Assembly: GCA_025055175.1 (NCBI GenBank)
Contig: JANWYT010000032.1
Span: 1-64,000 of the forward strand
Source of the DNA: Anaerolineae bacterium
Lineage (GTDB): Bacteria; Chloroflexota; Anaerolineae; Aggregatilineales; Phototrophicaceae
Direction: 5' to 3'
DNA: 64,000 nt
Made by a program: the position numbers and the translations under genes. Positions 35,218 to 43,195 of this stretch are shown piece after piece. Position 1 is the first letter of the stretch; each line of letters opens with the position of its first letter. The notes under the pieces are model-generated. The model saw only the letters and a program-made list of their open reading frames with translations, ran no database searches and had not been told where the DNA came from.

Positions 35218-36318
35218 ATGTACGTTGCTGCGCGCGGTGGTGAAGAAGCCATCCAGCGCTCCGAAGCACTTTATCACGCCCTCAAAGGCCCAATCACGCC
35301 TCAGCTCATCCAGGGCATCATGGAGAGTTTGCCCTACCTGGTGGATCGCGTCATGGGCGAAGCCAGCTTGTACGCGCCCGAACTGGCGGCTCTGGCTATC
35401 GCTCAGAGTGGCGGCGATTTGTACGAAGCAGTGCTGCTATTGCGCGCCTATCGAAGTACTCAACCGCGACTGGGCTATGCCCATCCACTGACGACGGAGC
35501 GCTTGTTCACTGTGCGACGTATTAGTGCTTCGTTCAAGGATATCCCCGGCGGACAAATCCTCGGCCCAAGCCTGGACTACTCGCACCGTATCCTCAACCT
35601 CAACCTGCTTGGCGATCAACAGCCTGCTGTGTCAGAAGAAGCTCCATTGCCAGAACGGCCTGCCAGCCCACACTATCCGCTAGTAGCTGATTGGCAGCGC
35701 CAACAGGGCATGCTCGCCCCCACGCCAACCCACGAGGCCAGCGCTCCGCAGGACATCCCCGACGTGACGCGCGATAACGTATTATTTCCGGCGCCGCGCG
35801 CCCATCGTCTGCAAGCCCTAGCTCGCGCTGATACCGGCGGTGTACTCGCTCTGGGCTATGCTAGTATGCGCGGCTACGGCCTCATCCACCCGACGGTCAA
35901 CGAACTGCGCCTGGCTTACGCCGAAGTGCGGATGACTCATCCGTTGACAGGCGAAGATTTCAGCGTAGGGCGCGTGCGCGTCTCGCAGGCAGAAGTCGTC
36001 AGCAATGGTGGCCAACACGCCCCACTGCTGACGCTGGGCTACGCCGCCACCCTGGGCTGGAACGAGGTCAAACTCATCGCTGCCGCCACCCTGGACATGG
36101 AGATGAGCCAGCCCAACCCACACCCCGCACACACCGAGGAATTCGTTATGTACCACACCGAAGCCATCGAGTCGTCGGGTTTCTGCATTCACTTCAAGCT
36201 GCCGCACTATGTGACCTTCGCTAGCAGCTTGGACAACCTGCGCAAGGTCATCAGCACCTTCTACTCGGCAGACTCGCAGCCTGCCACTGCTCCAGCGCCG
36301 CAGGAGACAGCCCCATGA
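35218..36318 (+). CDS. phnI: C-P lyase complex subunit PhnI (nucleosidase)
   Basis: The 366-residue protein starts MYVAARGGEEAIQRSEAL as PhnI does. Further matches are RISASFKDIPGGQILGPSLD, LALGYASMRGYGLIHP and the C-terminal 'SSGFCIHFKLPHYVTFAS'. PhnI displaces the base of ATP by phosphonate. The two histidines equivalent to E. coli His328 and His333, which I recall as zinc ligands at the PhnI-PhnJ interface, are kept (His325, His330). It overlaps phnJ by ATGA (36315-36318). Confidence 0.95.
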   Translation: MYVAARGGEEAIQRSEALYHALKGPITPQLIQGIMESLPYLVDRVMGEASLYAPELAALAIAQSGGDLYEAVLLLRAYRSTQPRLGYAHPLTTERLFTVRRISASFKDIPGGQILGPSLDYSHRILNLNLLGDQQPAVSEEAPLPERPASPHYPLVADWQRQQGMLAPTPTHEASAPQDIPDVTRDNVLFPAPRAHRLQALARADTGGVLALGYASMRGYGLIHPTVNELRLAYAEVRMTHPLTGEDFSVGRVRVSQAEVVSNGGQHAPLLTLGYAATLGWNEVKLIAAATLDMEMSQPNPHPAHTEEFVMYHTEAIESSGFCIHFKLPHYVTFASSLDNLRKVISTFYSADSQPATAPAPQETAP

Positions 36319-37277
36319 GCAGACTCGCTGCCCTGGCTAAGCCTCAGACAGGTTATAGCTATGCCTTCATGGACGCCTTCGCCAAGCGCGAACTGCGCCG
36401 CCGCATGTTGAAGGCCGTCGCCATCCCTGGCTACCAAGTGCCATATGCCAGCCGAGAGCTGCCCATCGCGCGCGGTTGGGGGACGGGAGGCCTACAAGCT
36501 ACTTTGAGCCTGGTCGGGCCTGAGACCGTCCTCAAGGTCATCGATCAGGGAGCAGATGATAGCGTCAATGCTGCCAACCTACGCCGCTTCATCACGCGCA
36601 TGAGCGGCTGCCAAACGACGACGGACGCTCTGCAAGCGACGATCATTCAAAGTCGCCATCGCATTCCAGAAGAAATTCTGCGCGAGGGGCAAATCCTGGT
36701 GCTGCAAGTCCCCGATCCAGAGCCGCTGCGCGCCGTCCAGAGCGACAGCAGCGCTTGTCATCATATGCACGCTGACGCCGACTATGGCCAAATGTGGTTG
36801 GTGTTGTACGAGCAGCTAGTGCGTTATAAGCGCTATATTCAGGGCGCGAGCTATCCCAGCTTGGTGAACGGACGCTATCTCATCAGCCCCAGCCCCATCC
36901 CGCGCTGGGACACGCCCAAGCTGCACCGAGCCGCTCATTTGACCATCCTCTCGGCAGGCCGCGAGAAGCGCATTTATGCTGTGCCGCCTTATACTGATGT
37001 GCGTCCACTGGAATTCAGCGACATACCTTTCCAAGTGGAAGACCAGCGTACTTGGGCTGATGAACGCACTGGTGCGCGCTACAAATTCATGAACGAGCTA
37101 CCTCAAGCCGATGGCACAGCTCGCTATGAGCTATCGGACACGGGCTACGCTGAGAAGTTAATCGCCAAACAGCGCGGGCAGGCAGTGACGATTGGCCGCA
37201 CCTATTACGACGACGAAGGGAATTTCTATCATGACGGCTATCTCAAGCCCCCTGTCATACCTGAACAGGGTGGATGA
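36315..37277 (+). CDS. phnJ: PhnJ-like C-P lyase subunit lacking the cluster cysteines
   Basis: The 320-residue protein is clearly PhnJ: RRMLKAVAIPGYQVPYASRE, GWGTGGLQATLSLVGPETV, LKVIDQGADDSVNAANLRRF, SRHRIPEE, LQVPDPEPL, MHADADYG, SPSPIPRWD and GREKRIYAVPPYTDV. Known PhnJ is a radical-SAM enzyme that cleaves 5-phosphoribosyl-1-phosphonate, using four Cys (CX2CX21CX5C in E. coli, 241/244/266/272) and Gly32. Here the glycine is kept (Gly39), but the four positions are Ala248, Arg251, Leu273 and Ala279 in a gap-free alignment (37056-37151, ending LSDTGYA where E. coli has CSDTDYC). The only cysteines are Cys99 and Cys148. The frame is intact. A C-terminal extension of about 35 residues follows. 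Whether it still cleaves C-P bonds is open. Confidence 0.9.
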   Translation: MSRLAALAKPQTGYSYAFMDAFAKRELRRRMLKAVAIPGYQVPYASRELPIARGWGTGGLQATLSLVGPETVLKVIDQGADDSVNAANLRRFITRMSGCQTTTDALQATIIQSRHRIPEEILREGQILVLQVPDPEPLRAVQSDSSACHHMHADADYGQMWLVLYEQLVRYKRYIQGASYPSLVNGRYLISPSPIPRWDTPKLHRAAHLTILSAGREKRIYAVPPYTDVRPLEFSDIPFQVEDQRTWADERTGARYKFMNELPQADGTARYELSDTGYAEKLIAKQRGQAVTIGRTYYDDEGNFYHDGYLKPPVIPEQGG

Positions 37278-38067
37278 GCCGCGTTTGATCGGCGCTGCAC
37301 CGCTGCTGCGCGTTCAAGGCCTGTGCAAGCGCTATGGACGCATTCAGGCGGTGCAGGACGTGAGCCTGGACGTGTACAGTGGCGAAATTGTCGGTATCGT
37401 CGGCGAATCGGGCAGCGGCAAGTCGTCGGTGCTGCGCCTGCTCAATTTAGAGGAGTTGCCCGACGAAGGACGCTACACGCTGGCCCTGCCCACTGCCATA
37501 GGCCTAGATGGCGTCAACTTGTTCAGCCTGGATCGATTCACGCGACGCGAAGTCCAGACACAACACATCGGCATTGTGTACCAAAATCCCCATCTGGGGC
37601 TGCGTATGGGCCACACTAGCAGCGGTAATGTGGCTGAACGTCTGCTCATCAGCGGCGAGCGCTCGTTCCATGCGTTGCGCGCGGCTGCGCGCGAAGCATT
37701 AGCAGCGTCCGATTTCCCACTGGATCGCATGGACGATCCGCCGCGCAAGCTGTCCGGCGGTATGCAGCAGCGCGTCCAGCTCGCCAAAGCCATCGCCTTG
37801 CGCCCGCGTCTGCTGCTGCTAGATGAGCCGACGACAGGCCTGGACGTTTCTGTGCAGGCGCTGGTGCTGGATACACTCAAGCGCTTGCAGCGCGAACGCC
37901 GCTTAGCCATCATCATCGTCTCGCACGATCTTGGCGTCATCCGCGCTCTGGCGGATCGCGTTTTGGTCATGCGCCAGGGACGGGTGATAGAGCAGGGCTT
38001 GACCGATCAGGTGCTGGACGATCCGCAGGACGCCTACACCCAGCAACTCGTCCACGCCAAGCTGTGA
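37231..38067 (+). CDS. phnK: C-P lyase ABC-type ATPase PhnK
   Basis: The 278-residue ABC protein has Walker A GIVGESGSGKSSVLRLL, signature RKLSGGMQQRVQLAKAIA and Walker B LLLLDEPTTGLDVSVQA. The PhnK-specific middle is 'GIVYQNPHLGLRMGHTSSG' and the end is GLTDQVLDDPQDAYTQQLV. PhnK docks on the PhnGHIJ core and powers its cycle rather than transport. ATG 37231 overlaps phnJ by 47 bases; GTG 37270 (overlap 8 bases) is a possible start closer to E. coli PhnK. Confidence 0.9.
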   Translation: MTAISSPLSYLNRVDEPRLIGAAPLLRVQGLCKRYGRIQAVQDVSLDVYSGEIVGIVGESGSGKSSVLRLLNLEELPDEGRYTLALPTAIGLDGVNLFSLDRFTRREVQTQHIGIVYQNPHLGLRMGHTSSGNVAERLLISGERSFHALRAAAREALAASDFPLDRMDDPPRKLSGGMQQRVQLAKAIALRPRLLLLDEPTTGLDVSVQALVLDTLKRLQRERRLAIIIVSHDLGVIRALADRVLVMRQGRVIEQGLTDQVLDDPQDAYTQQLVHAKL

Positions 38068-38082
38068 AGTCATGGAGGTGTC

Positions 38083-38805
38083 GTGGTTCTACTTGATGTC
38101 GTTGGCCTGACCAAGACGTTCACCATCCATCATTTGGATCGGCATATCCCCGTCTTCCACGACCTATGCTTCAGACTGCATGAAGGCCAGTTCCTGTTAG
38201 TGACGGGACAGAATGGAGCGGGCAAATCTTCGCTGCTGCGCTGCCTGTACCGCACCTACCTGCCCAACGACGGCCATGCCTACTACGAATCGCGCTATGG
38301 CCGCGTCGACTTAGCTCGCGCCGCCGATGTAGATATCGCTTTGCTGCGCCGCGAAGAGATAGGCTTCGTCACTCAATTCTTGCGCCCGCGCCCGCGCGTC
38401 AGCGCCCTGGAGTTGGTGGCTGAAGGTCTGGGAGAGCTTGGAGAAGCGCGAGCGCGCGATTTGCTGGACGGCTTCGGCCTCAAGCCAGAGCTGTACAGCG
38501 CCTATCCCACCACCTTCAGCGGCGGCGAACAGCAGAAGGTCAACCTAGCCCACGCTCTGGCCCGCCCGCGCCGCTTGCTATTGCTAGACGAACCGACTGC
38601 TTCGCTGGATGCGCAGGCGCGCCGCTCTCTGTGCCAGCGCCTGGCCGACCTGAAAGCACAGGGCGTGGCCATGATCGGCGTCTTCCACACGGCAGACGAG
38701 ATACGTGCGCTGGTGGATGGCGAAATTGAACTACGTGGGGCGCGCTTGGGCCTGCCCACACACGATGACGAGACGACGCACGGGGGATTCTATGTGGCTG
38801 ACTGA
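38083..38805 (+). CDS. phnL: C-P lyase ABC-type protein PhnL
   Basis: The 240-residue ABC protein has Walker A LVTGQNGAGKSSLLRCLYR, signature TFSGGEQQKVNLAHALA and Walker B LLLLDEPTASLD, with the PhnL-type beginning LTKTFTIHHLDRHIPVF and GFVTQFLRPRPRVSALELV. PhnL helps PhnGHI form the phosphoribosyl phosphonate. The start is GTG 38083 after GGAGGTGTC; no in-frame ATG fits. Its last 14 bases overlap phnM. Confidence 0.92.
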   Translation: MVLLDVVGLTKTFTIHHLDRHIPVFHDLCFRLHEGQFLLVTGQNGAGKSSLLRCLYRTYLPNDGHAYYESRYGRVDLARAADVDIALLRREEIGFVTQFLRPRPRVSALELVAEGLGELGEARARDLLDGFGLKPELYSAYPTTFSGGEQQKVNLAHALARPRRLLLLDEPTASLDAQARRSLCQRLADLKAQGVAMIGVFHTADEIRALVDGEIELRGARLGLPTHDDETTHGGFYVAD

Positions 38806-40003
38806 TCTGAAATTGGTGTTGGAGGATGGCGTTGTTGATGGCGCGCTGCGCGTTCTAGACGGCCACATCGCCGAAGTCGTAGTGGGGCAAGCACCGCAGG
38901 CCGGCTTGAGCGCCAGAGGCCTGTATGCTCTGCCTGGCCTGATCGACCTGCACGGCGACATGCTAGAGCGCGACATTGAGCCACGCCCCGGCGCGCGCTT
39001 CCCGACAGAACTAGCGCTGTATGAGTTGGACAAGCGTCTGGCTTCCAGCGGGATCACGACGGCCTACGCAGCTGTGTCTTTCGCCTGGACGACGAACGAT
39101 CTGCGCACCCAAGAGAAGGCGGAAGAGATCATCCGCACCATCGGCGCGCGTCGCGCTCATTTACTGGTCGACACACGCGTCCATGCCCGCTTTGAGATTG
39201 GCAATCCAGAGACCGCACCCCTGTTAGAGCGTCTGCTGGAAGAGGGCCTGGTAGAGCTAGTCTCCCTGATGGATCACACGCCGGGCCAAGGCCAATACAA
39301 AAACGTCCAAAAATACGTAGACTTTATGACGCGCTGGCTAGGCTTCGATCCCGAAGCAATTGGCGCAGACATGATCCACAAGCTAGAGAACGCCGTCGAA
39401 GTAGAAGCAGCCAAGCCGCGCAACTGGGGGATCGTCCGCGAAGTGGCCGAGGTGGCGCGCCGTCGGCACGTTCCGTTAGCAAGCCACGACGATGACACCG
39501 AAGACAAGGTGGAGCAAATGGCGCGCTACGGCGTGACGATCAGCGAGTTCCCCGTGTCGTTGGAAGCCGCGCGAGCGGCTCACCAGCGCAGCATGGGCGT
39601 GGTCATGGGCGCGCCTAATGCCTATCGCGGCCAGTCGTCTGGTGGCAACTTGGGCGCAGTGGACGCCATCCGCGCGAGCCTGGTGGACGCTCTGGCGACG
39701 GATTACTTCCCGGCGAGCTTGTTGCAGGCCGCTTTTCGCCTGGCTGAACTGGGGATTTTGCCGCTGCACGAGAGCGTAAAGCTAGTGAGCAGCGGGCCAG
39801 CGCGTTTGGTGGGCCTGACGGATCGGGGAAGGCTGGCCGTCGGTCAGCGCGCCGACCTGGTGCTGGTGGAAGCTGACTCGTCGACGGCACACCCGCGCGT
39901 GCGCGCCACGCTGCGCCAGGGTCATTTCATCTACCAAGATGGCGTCATGGCTCGCCTGGCTGGAGGCCTGGTGCTGAGAGTTGACACCAGCGCGCTGTTT
40001 TGA
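38792..40003 (+). CDS. phnM: Phosphoribosyl-phosphonate triphosphate diphosphohydrolase PhnM
   Basis: The 403-residue amidohydrolase-fold enzyme removes pyrophosphate from ribose triphosphate phosphonate in the C-P lyase pathway. Metal-site and family motifs are GLIDLHGDMLERDIEPRPG, SLMDHTPGQGQYKNVQKYVD, SHDDDTEDKV and GAPNAYRGQSSGGNLGAVD. The start MWLTDLKLVLEDG (38792) follows GGGGG and overlaps phnL by 14 bases. It is the last phn gene; phnN and phnP are not found in the window. Confidence 0.94.
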   Translation: MWLTDLKLVLEDGVVDGALRVLDGHIAEVVVGQAPQAGLSARGLYALPGLIDLHGDMLERDIEPRPGARFPTELALYELDKRLASSGITTAYAAVSFAWTTNDLRTQEKAEEIIRTIGARRAHLLVDTRVHARFEIGNPETAPLLERLLEEGLVELVSLMDHTPGQGQYKNVQKYVDFMTRWLGFDPEAIGADMIHKLENAVEVEAAKPRNWGIVREVAEVARRRHVPLASHDDDTEDKVEQMARYGVTISEFPVSLEAARAAHQRSMGVVMGAPNAYRGQSSGGNLGAVDAIRASLVDALATDYFPASLLQAAFRLAELGILPLHESVKLVSSGPARLVGLTDRGRLAVGQRADLVLVEADSSTAHPRVRATLRQGHFIYQDGVMARLAGGLVLRVDTSALF

Positions 40004-40097
40004 TTGCAGCTAGCTGTGCTAAGCTAAGCGTCATCATTTTGGTCGAGGTCTGAGCGACGTAGGCCTGCTGCGCCGACGCTTGACTCTCTGACTTCGA

Positions 40098-41012
40098 TCA
40101 GCTCTGGGCCAGCAGCCAGGCCAGGCGCTCGTCGCGCTGGCAGATAGTCGCTTGAGTGACTTCTGCTAGCACACCGACGCTCTCCAGTGCAAAAGATGCT
40201 GATACTGCACCATAAAACCCTGCCATGCGCAGATCATTTGTCCTGTGCCAGCCCACCATGAAGCCACCGCAGTAGGTGTTGCCCGCCCCTGTCAAATCGA
40301 TGACGTGCGGCACGGGGACGGGCGGCACAACGACCAGCGCTTCGCGTCCTTGCTGGCCCAACAACGAGCCATGCTCACCCATGCGCAGGGCCACTATCTG
40401 CGCGCCATCGGCCAACATGCACCGCACCAACCCATCAGGATCGACCATCTCGTAGAGCGTCTGTGCTTCTAGCAGGTTAGGCGAGACTATGTCGACCAGG
40501 GGCAGGGTGGCGATGAAGTCAGCGCGGTTTTCGGCGATCATGTACTGCTGCTCTGGCTCCCAGAGCAGGACAGCTTGGGGGAAGAAGGTGCGCCACAGGC
40601 GGGCTTCATCAGCGTCGCGTAGCACAGAAGCAGCCTGGGCTTGCCCCAGAATGGGCGGCACATCGCTCGGCTTGGGGTCGCGCAAGAAGGGCCGAATGTC
40701 CTTCACGCGCCACAGCTCGCGGCGCAAGCCGTCCCATTCAAAGATTTGCCAGGCACGCGCCTGAGGCTGTTCTGAGACAGATAGACCGCGCAAATCGAAG
40801 CTAGCGCGCAGACGCTTCAGCGCCGACTCAGGAATGCCCGCCCCCTGGCAGGCGATTAGGGCAGGACGCTCGCCCCACACCGTCACGCCTGCTGCCGCAT
40901 GGACTCCGCCGCCTCCCAACACCTCCATAATGGTTGTGCCATCGGGGCGCACGATGTCGTCGATGATAATGCTGCCCACGCAAGCGAAGACGGGTGCGTC
41001 TGTGCTGCTCAT
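40098..41012 (-). CDS. PfkB-family kinase with GAGN in place of GAGD
   Basis: The 304-residue protein has the ribokinase-like fold: 'FACVGSIIIDDIVRPDG', VLGGGGVHAAAGVTVWG, IVSPNLLEAQTLYE and HVIDLTGAGNTYCGGFMVGW. In the last motif the catalytic Asp of canonical PfkB enzymes (GAGD) is Asn245. Some Mak32-like members of the family, as I recall, carry GAGN too, so this may be a subfamily trait with altered or no kinase activity. It begins one base after the SIS gene and is the last gene of the long nucleoside-type operon. Substrate unknown. Confidence 0.8.
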   Translation of the reverse strand: MSSTDAPVFACVGSIIIDDIVRPDGTTIMEVLGGGGVHAAAGVTVWGERPALIACQGAGIPESALKRLRASFDLRGLSVSEQPQARAWQIFEWDGLRRELWRVKDIRPFLRDPKPSDVPPILGQAQAASVLRDADEARLWRTFFPQAVLLWEPEQQYMIAENRADFIATLPLVDIVSPNLLEAQTLYEMVDPDGLVRCMLADGAQIVALRMGEHGSLLGQQGREALVVVPPVPVPHVIDLTGAGNTYCGGFMVGWHRTNDLRMAGFYGAVSASFALESVGVLAEVTQATICQRDERLAWLLAQS

Positions 41013-41013
41013 C

Positions 41014-42180
41014 TCAGCGCTTGACCTCGGTCTGCATGTGGCTGTCGCGGATACGACTAGCGCCGTCTCTAGCCCAGTCTACTGTGCGACCGCCGCTGAA
41101 GTCGCGGAAGTAAGCGCTGCCCAGGGCTTGGGCGCGTTCTGCTGCGATGAGTTCACCAGGAATGCTGTAGACCAACGAAGCGAAGCACTCACGCACCTGG
41201 CCGACGACGGGCATGATGTGCTGTGCGAACGCGCTGATCGTGCTTTCGCCTTGTGGTACAATCGCCACCACCTGCCGCCCAATGCTCTGAGCGGCGCGCG
41301 CCAACTCGGCCATGCGATCCGACGAGAAACCATCGCAGTCCAGTAGGAAAGTGGGCGTCTGGGCAGGTTCAGCGAAGTACTGAAGGTGCGTCCACTCTTC
41401 TGTCTCTTGGGCGATCGCGCCGTCGCCGCTGGCTTCCAGCACTTTGGCGGCGCTGAACATAGCCGAGCCGTAGAGCGGGCCTGCTCCGACGAAGACCACT
41501 TCTGTCCAGTCGGGCCAATTGGCCACAATCTGGCGAGCGACAGGTTCGCAGGCACGGATGGTTGACTCCATCAGGTCAGCCAGCTCGCGAAGCTCACGGC
41601 GCAGCGCGTCGGCCTGAGCGGTGGTGAGGTGGCCGCGCACCTCGCCAATGCGCAGCGCTGCATGATAGAGAGCCGTCTGCGAAGCGAGATAGGAACGCAC
41701 GCCTGGCACGACCGTGCCACGCATTTCGTCGGCCAGGGGTGGCACGGTAGTTTGGAAGACTTTGTGCGCCAGATTGCCCAGCGGGCCTTGTGGATTGCCC
41801 GTCAGGGCTACGCCGACAGCCCCGACTTTCTGGGCCAAATCCAGCGCTTCGATGGTGCGGCTGACCACGCCAGACACGGAGACGGCGATCACCACGTTGG
41901 TGTTGGGGCCGGTGTTGGGCAAGTAGCCCACCTGGTAGCGGCTGAAGGTGAGGGAGCTGAAGGCCTGCGTTGGGATGCCTGCCAGCTGCATGAAGGCCAA
42001 CTCTGCGCCATAAGAAGCGTGATGGCTGTCGCCGCAGCCCACCAGGACGATGCGTTTGACCGAAGTACACAGCTCAAAGTCGAACACGGCGCGCGCGGAT
42101 TCGTCGAAGGGCTGGGCGACTTGGCGCACCAGATCAGGCAAGGTGTCAATCTGCTGGTGCAGGGGAGAACGTTCGCTCAT
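41014..42180 (-). CDS. SIS-domain sugar-phosphate isomerase/deaminase-like protein
   Basis: The 388-residue protein contains two SIS domains, like the isomerase half of GlmS, AgaS and FrlB. Visible are VLVGCGDSHHASYGAELAF, the sugar-phosphate loop IAVSVSGVVSRTIEAL, VFVGAGPLYGSAMFSAAKVL and a Glu-rich QETEEWTHLQYF where GlmS-type enzymes have the catalytic Glu. No glutaminase domain is present. Together with adjacent PfkB kinases it could handle an amino-sugar or glycated-amine phosphate (the frlB/frlD pair is a precedent for SIS plus PfkB). It starts at 42180 in an ATGA overlap with the nucleoside hydrolase. Confidence 0.82.
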   Translation of the reverse strand: MSERSPLHQQIDTLPDLVRQVAQPFDESARAVFDFELCTSVKRIVLVGCGDSHHASYGAELAFMQLAGIPTQAFSSLTFSRYQVGYLPNTGPNTNVVIAVSVSGVVSRTIEALDLAQKVGAVGVALTGNPQGPLGNLAHKVFQTTVPPLADEMRGTVVPGVRSYLASQTALYHAALRIGEVRGHLTTAQADALRRELRELADLMESTIRACEPVARQIVANWPDWTEVVFVGAGPLYGSAMFSAAKVLEASGDGAIAQETEEWTHLQYFAEPAQTPTFLLDCDGFSSDRMAELARAAQSIGRQVVAIVPQGESTISAFAQHIMPVVGQVRECFASLVYSIPGELIAAERAQALGSAYFRDFSGGRTVDWARDGASRIRDSHMQTEVKR

Positions 42181-43175
42181 GGACGCTCTTCCTGCTGCTG
42201 CAAGCACTGGTAGAGCAGGGCTTTCCAGCGCGCCGCGTCCAGTTCCCAGCACACGGTGACGTTGGGCTGACGGTCGAATTTGCTGATGAGGCCCTGCCAC
42301 ATAGCCACGTTGGCAGTGTCGTAGGGGGTAACGCCGCATTGGTCGACGACGGTCATGCCGCGCGTGAACGTGCCGTCGCATTCGATTTCGACGAAGTGCT
42401 TGCTGGAGCGTGTGCAGATGGTAGGGTCGATGGCGATGGCCATCGCCACCGGATCGGGCAGGCCTAAGCCAGGATCGCCGAGCCAGTTGCGGTTGGCTTC
42501 CAGCGCCGAGTAGTTGCAGTCGATGGCGAAGTGAGCCAGCGGCGTGTTGATCGTCTCCTTGCAGTAGCGCATTTCCTCGTCGCTGAGGTTGGCTTCGCCT
42601 CGGCAGAGTTCCCAGCCGACCATCTCAATCGGCAGGCCGCTGTGGAAGACCATGCGCGCTGCTTCTGGGTCGCACCAGATGTTGTATTCGGCGGCGGGGG
42701 TGATGTTGCCGACAGTGCAGGCGGCGCCGCCCATGACCACGCAGCGCGACACGTTCTTGACGATGTACGGCGCTTGGGCCACTGCCAGGGCGACGTTGGT
42801 CAGCGGGCCGAGCGTGACCAGCATAATCCCAGGATTGGCTTCGATGGTGTCAATGAGCGCTTGGACAGCATGGCCAGGGCGAGGCTGGAGCTTGGGGGTG
42901 GGGTAGTTCATATTGCCCATGCCGTCTGGCCCATGAAAGAAGTAGGCACGGTAGATTTCGCGGGTGAGCGGAGCGTCTGCACCTTCCACCACTGGCACGT
43001 CCTTGCCGCACAGTTCAATAGTGTAGCGCGCGTTGATGCTGCCCTGAGCGACGGGCATATTGCCAGCGACGATCGTCACTAGCTCTACTTTAATGTCGGG
43101 GTGCTGCAAGGCCATCAGGATGGCGACGGCGTCATCAGACGCGGTGTCAGTGTCGATAATCATCTTACGGGGCAT
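42177..43175 (-). CDS. Nucleoside hydrolase (IUNH family), divergent copy
   Basis: The 332-residue protein belongs to the inosine-uridine nucleoside hydrolases, which split N-ribosides to base and ribose with a Ca2+ held by an N-terminal Asp cluster. It begins MPRKMIIDTDTASDDAVAIL, with DTASDDA in place of the usual DPGVDDA, and has LVTLGPLTNVALAV and CVVMGGAACTVGNITPAAEYN. The long C-terminal segment differs from the second copy upstream. Substrate unknown. Confidence 0.9.
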   Translation of the reverse strand: MPRKMIIDTDTASDDAVAILMALQHPDIKVELVTIVAGNMPVAQGSINARYTIELCGKDVPVVEGADAPLTREIYRAYFFHGPDGMGNMNYPTPKLQPRPGHAVQALIDTIEANPGIMLVTLGPLTNVALAVAQAPYIVKNVSRCVVMGGAACTVGNITPAAEYNIWCDPEAARMVFHSGLPIEMVGWELCRGEANLSDEEMRYCKETINTPLAHFAIDCNYSALEANRNWLGDPGLGLPDPVAMAIAIDPTICTRSSKHFVEIECDGTFTRGMTVVDQCGVTPYDTANVAMWQGLISKFDRQPNVTVCWELDAARWKALLYQCLQQQEERP

Positions 43176-43195
43176 GAACGTCTCTCCTTTAACAA

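Noticed and set aside
37030..37277. Frameshift or sequencing error hiding the PhnJ cysteines
   Set aside because: Conserved residues are kept in register before and after the missing cysteines, and the codons read (GCT, CGC, CTA, GCT) are not one base from Cys in all four places.
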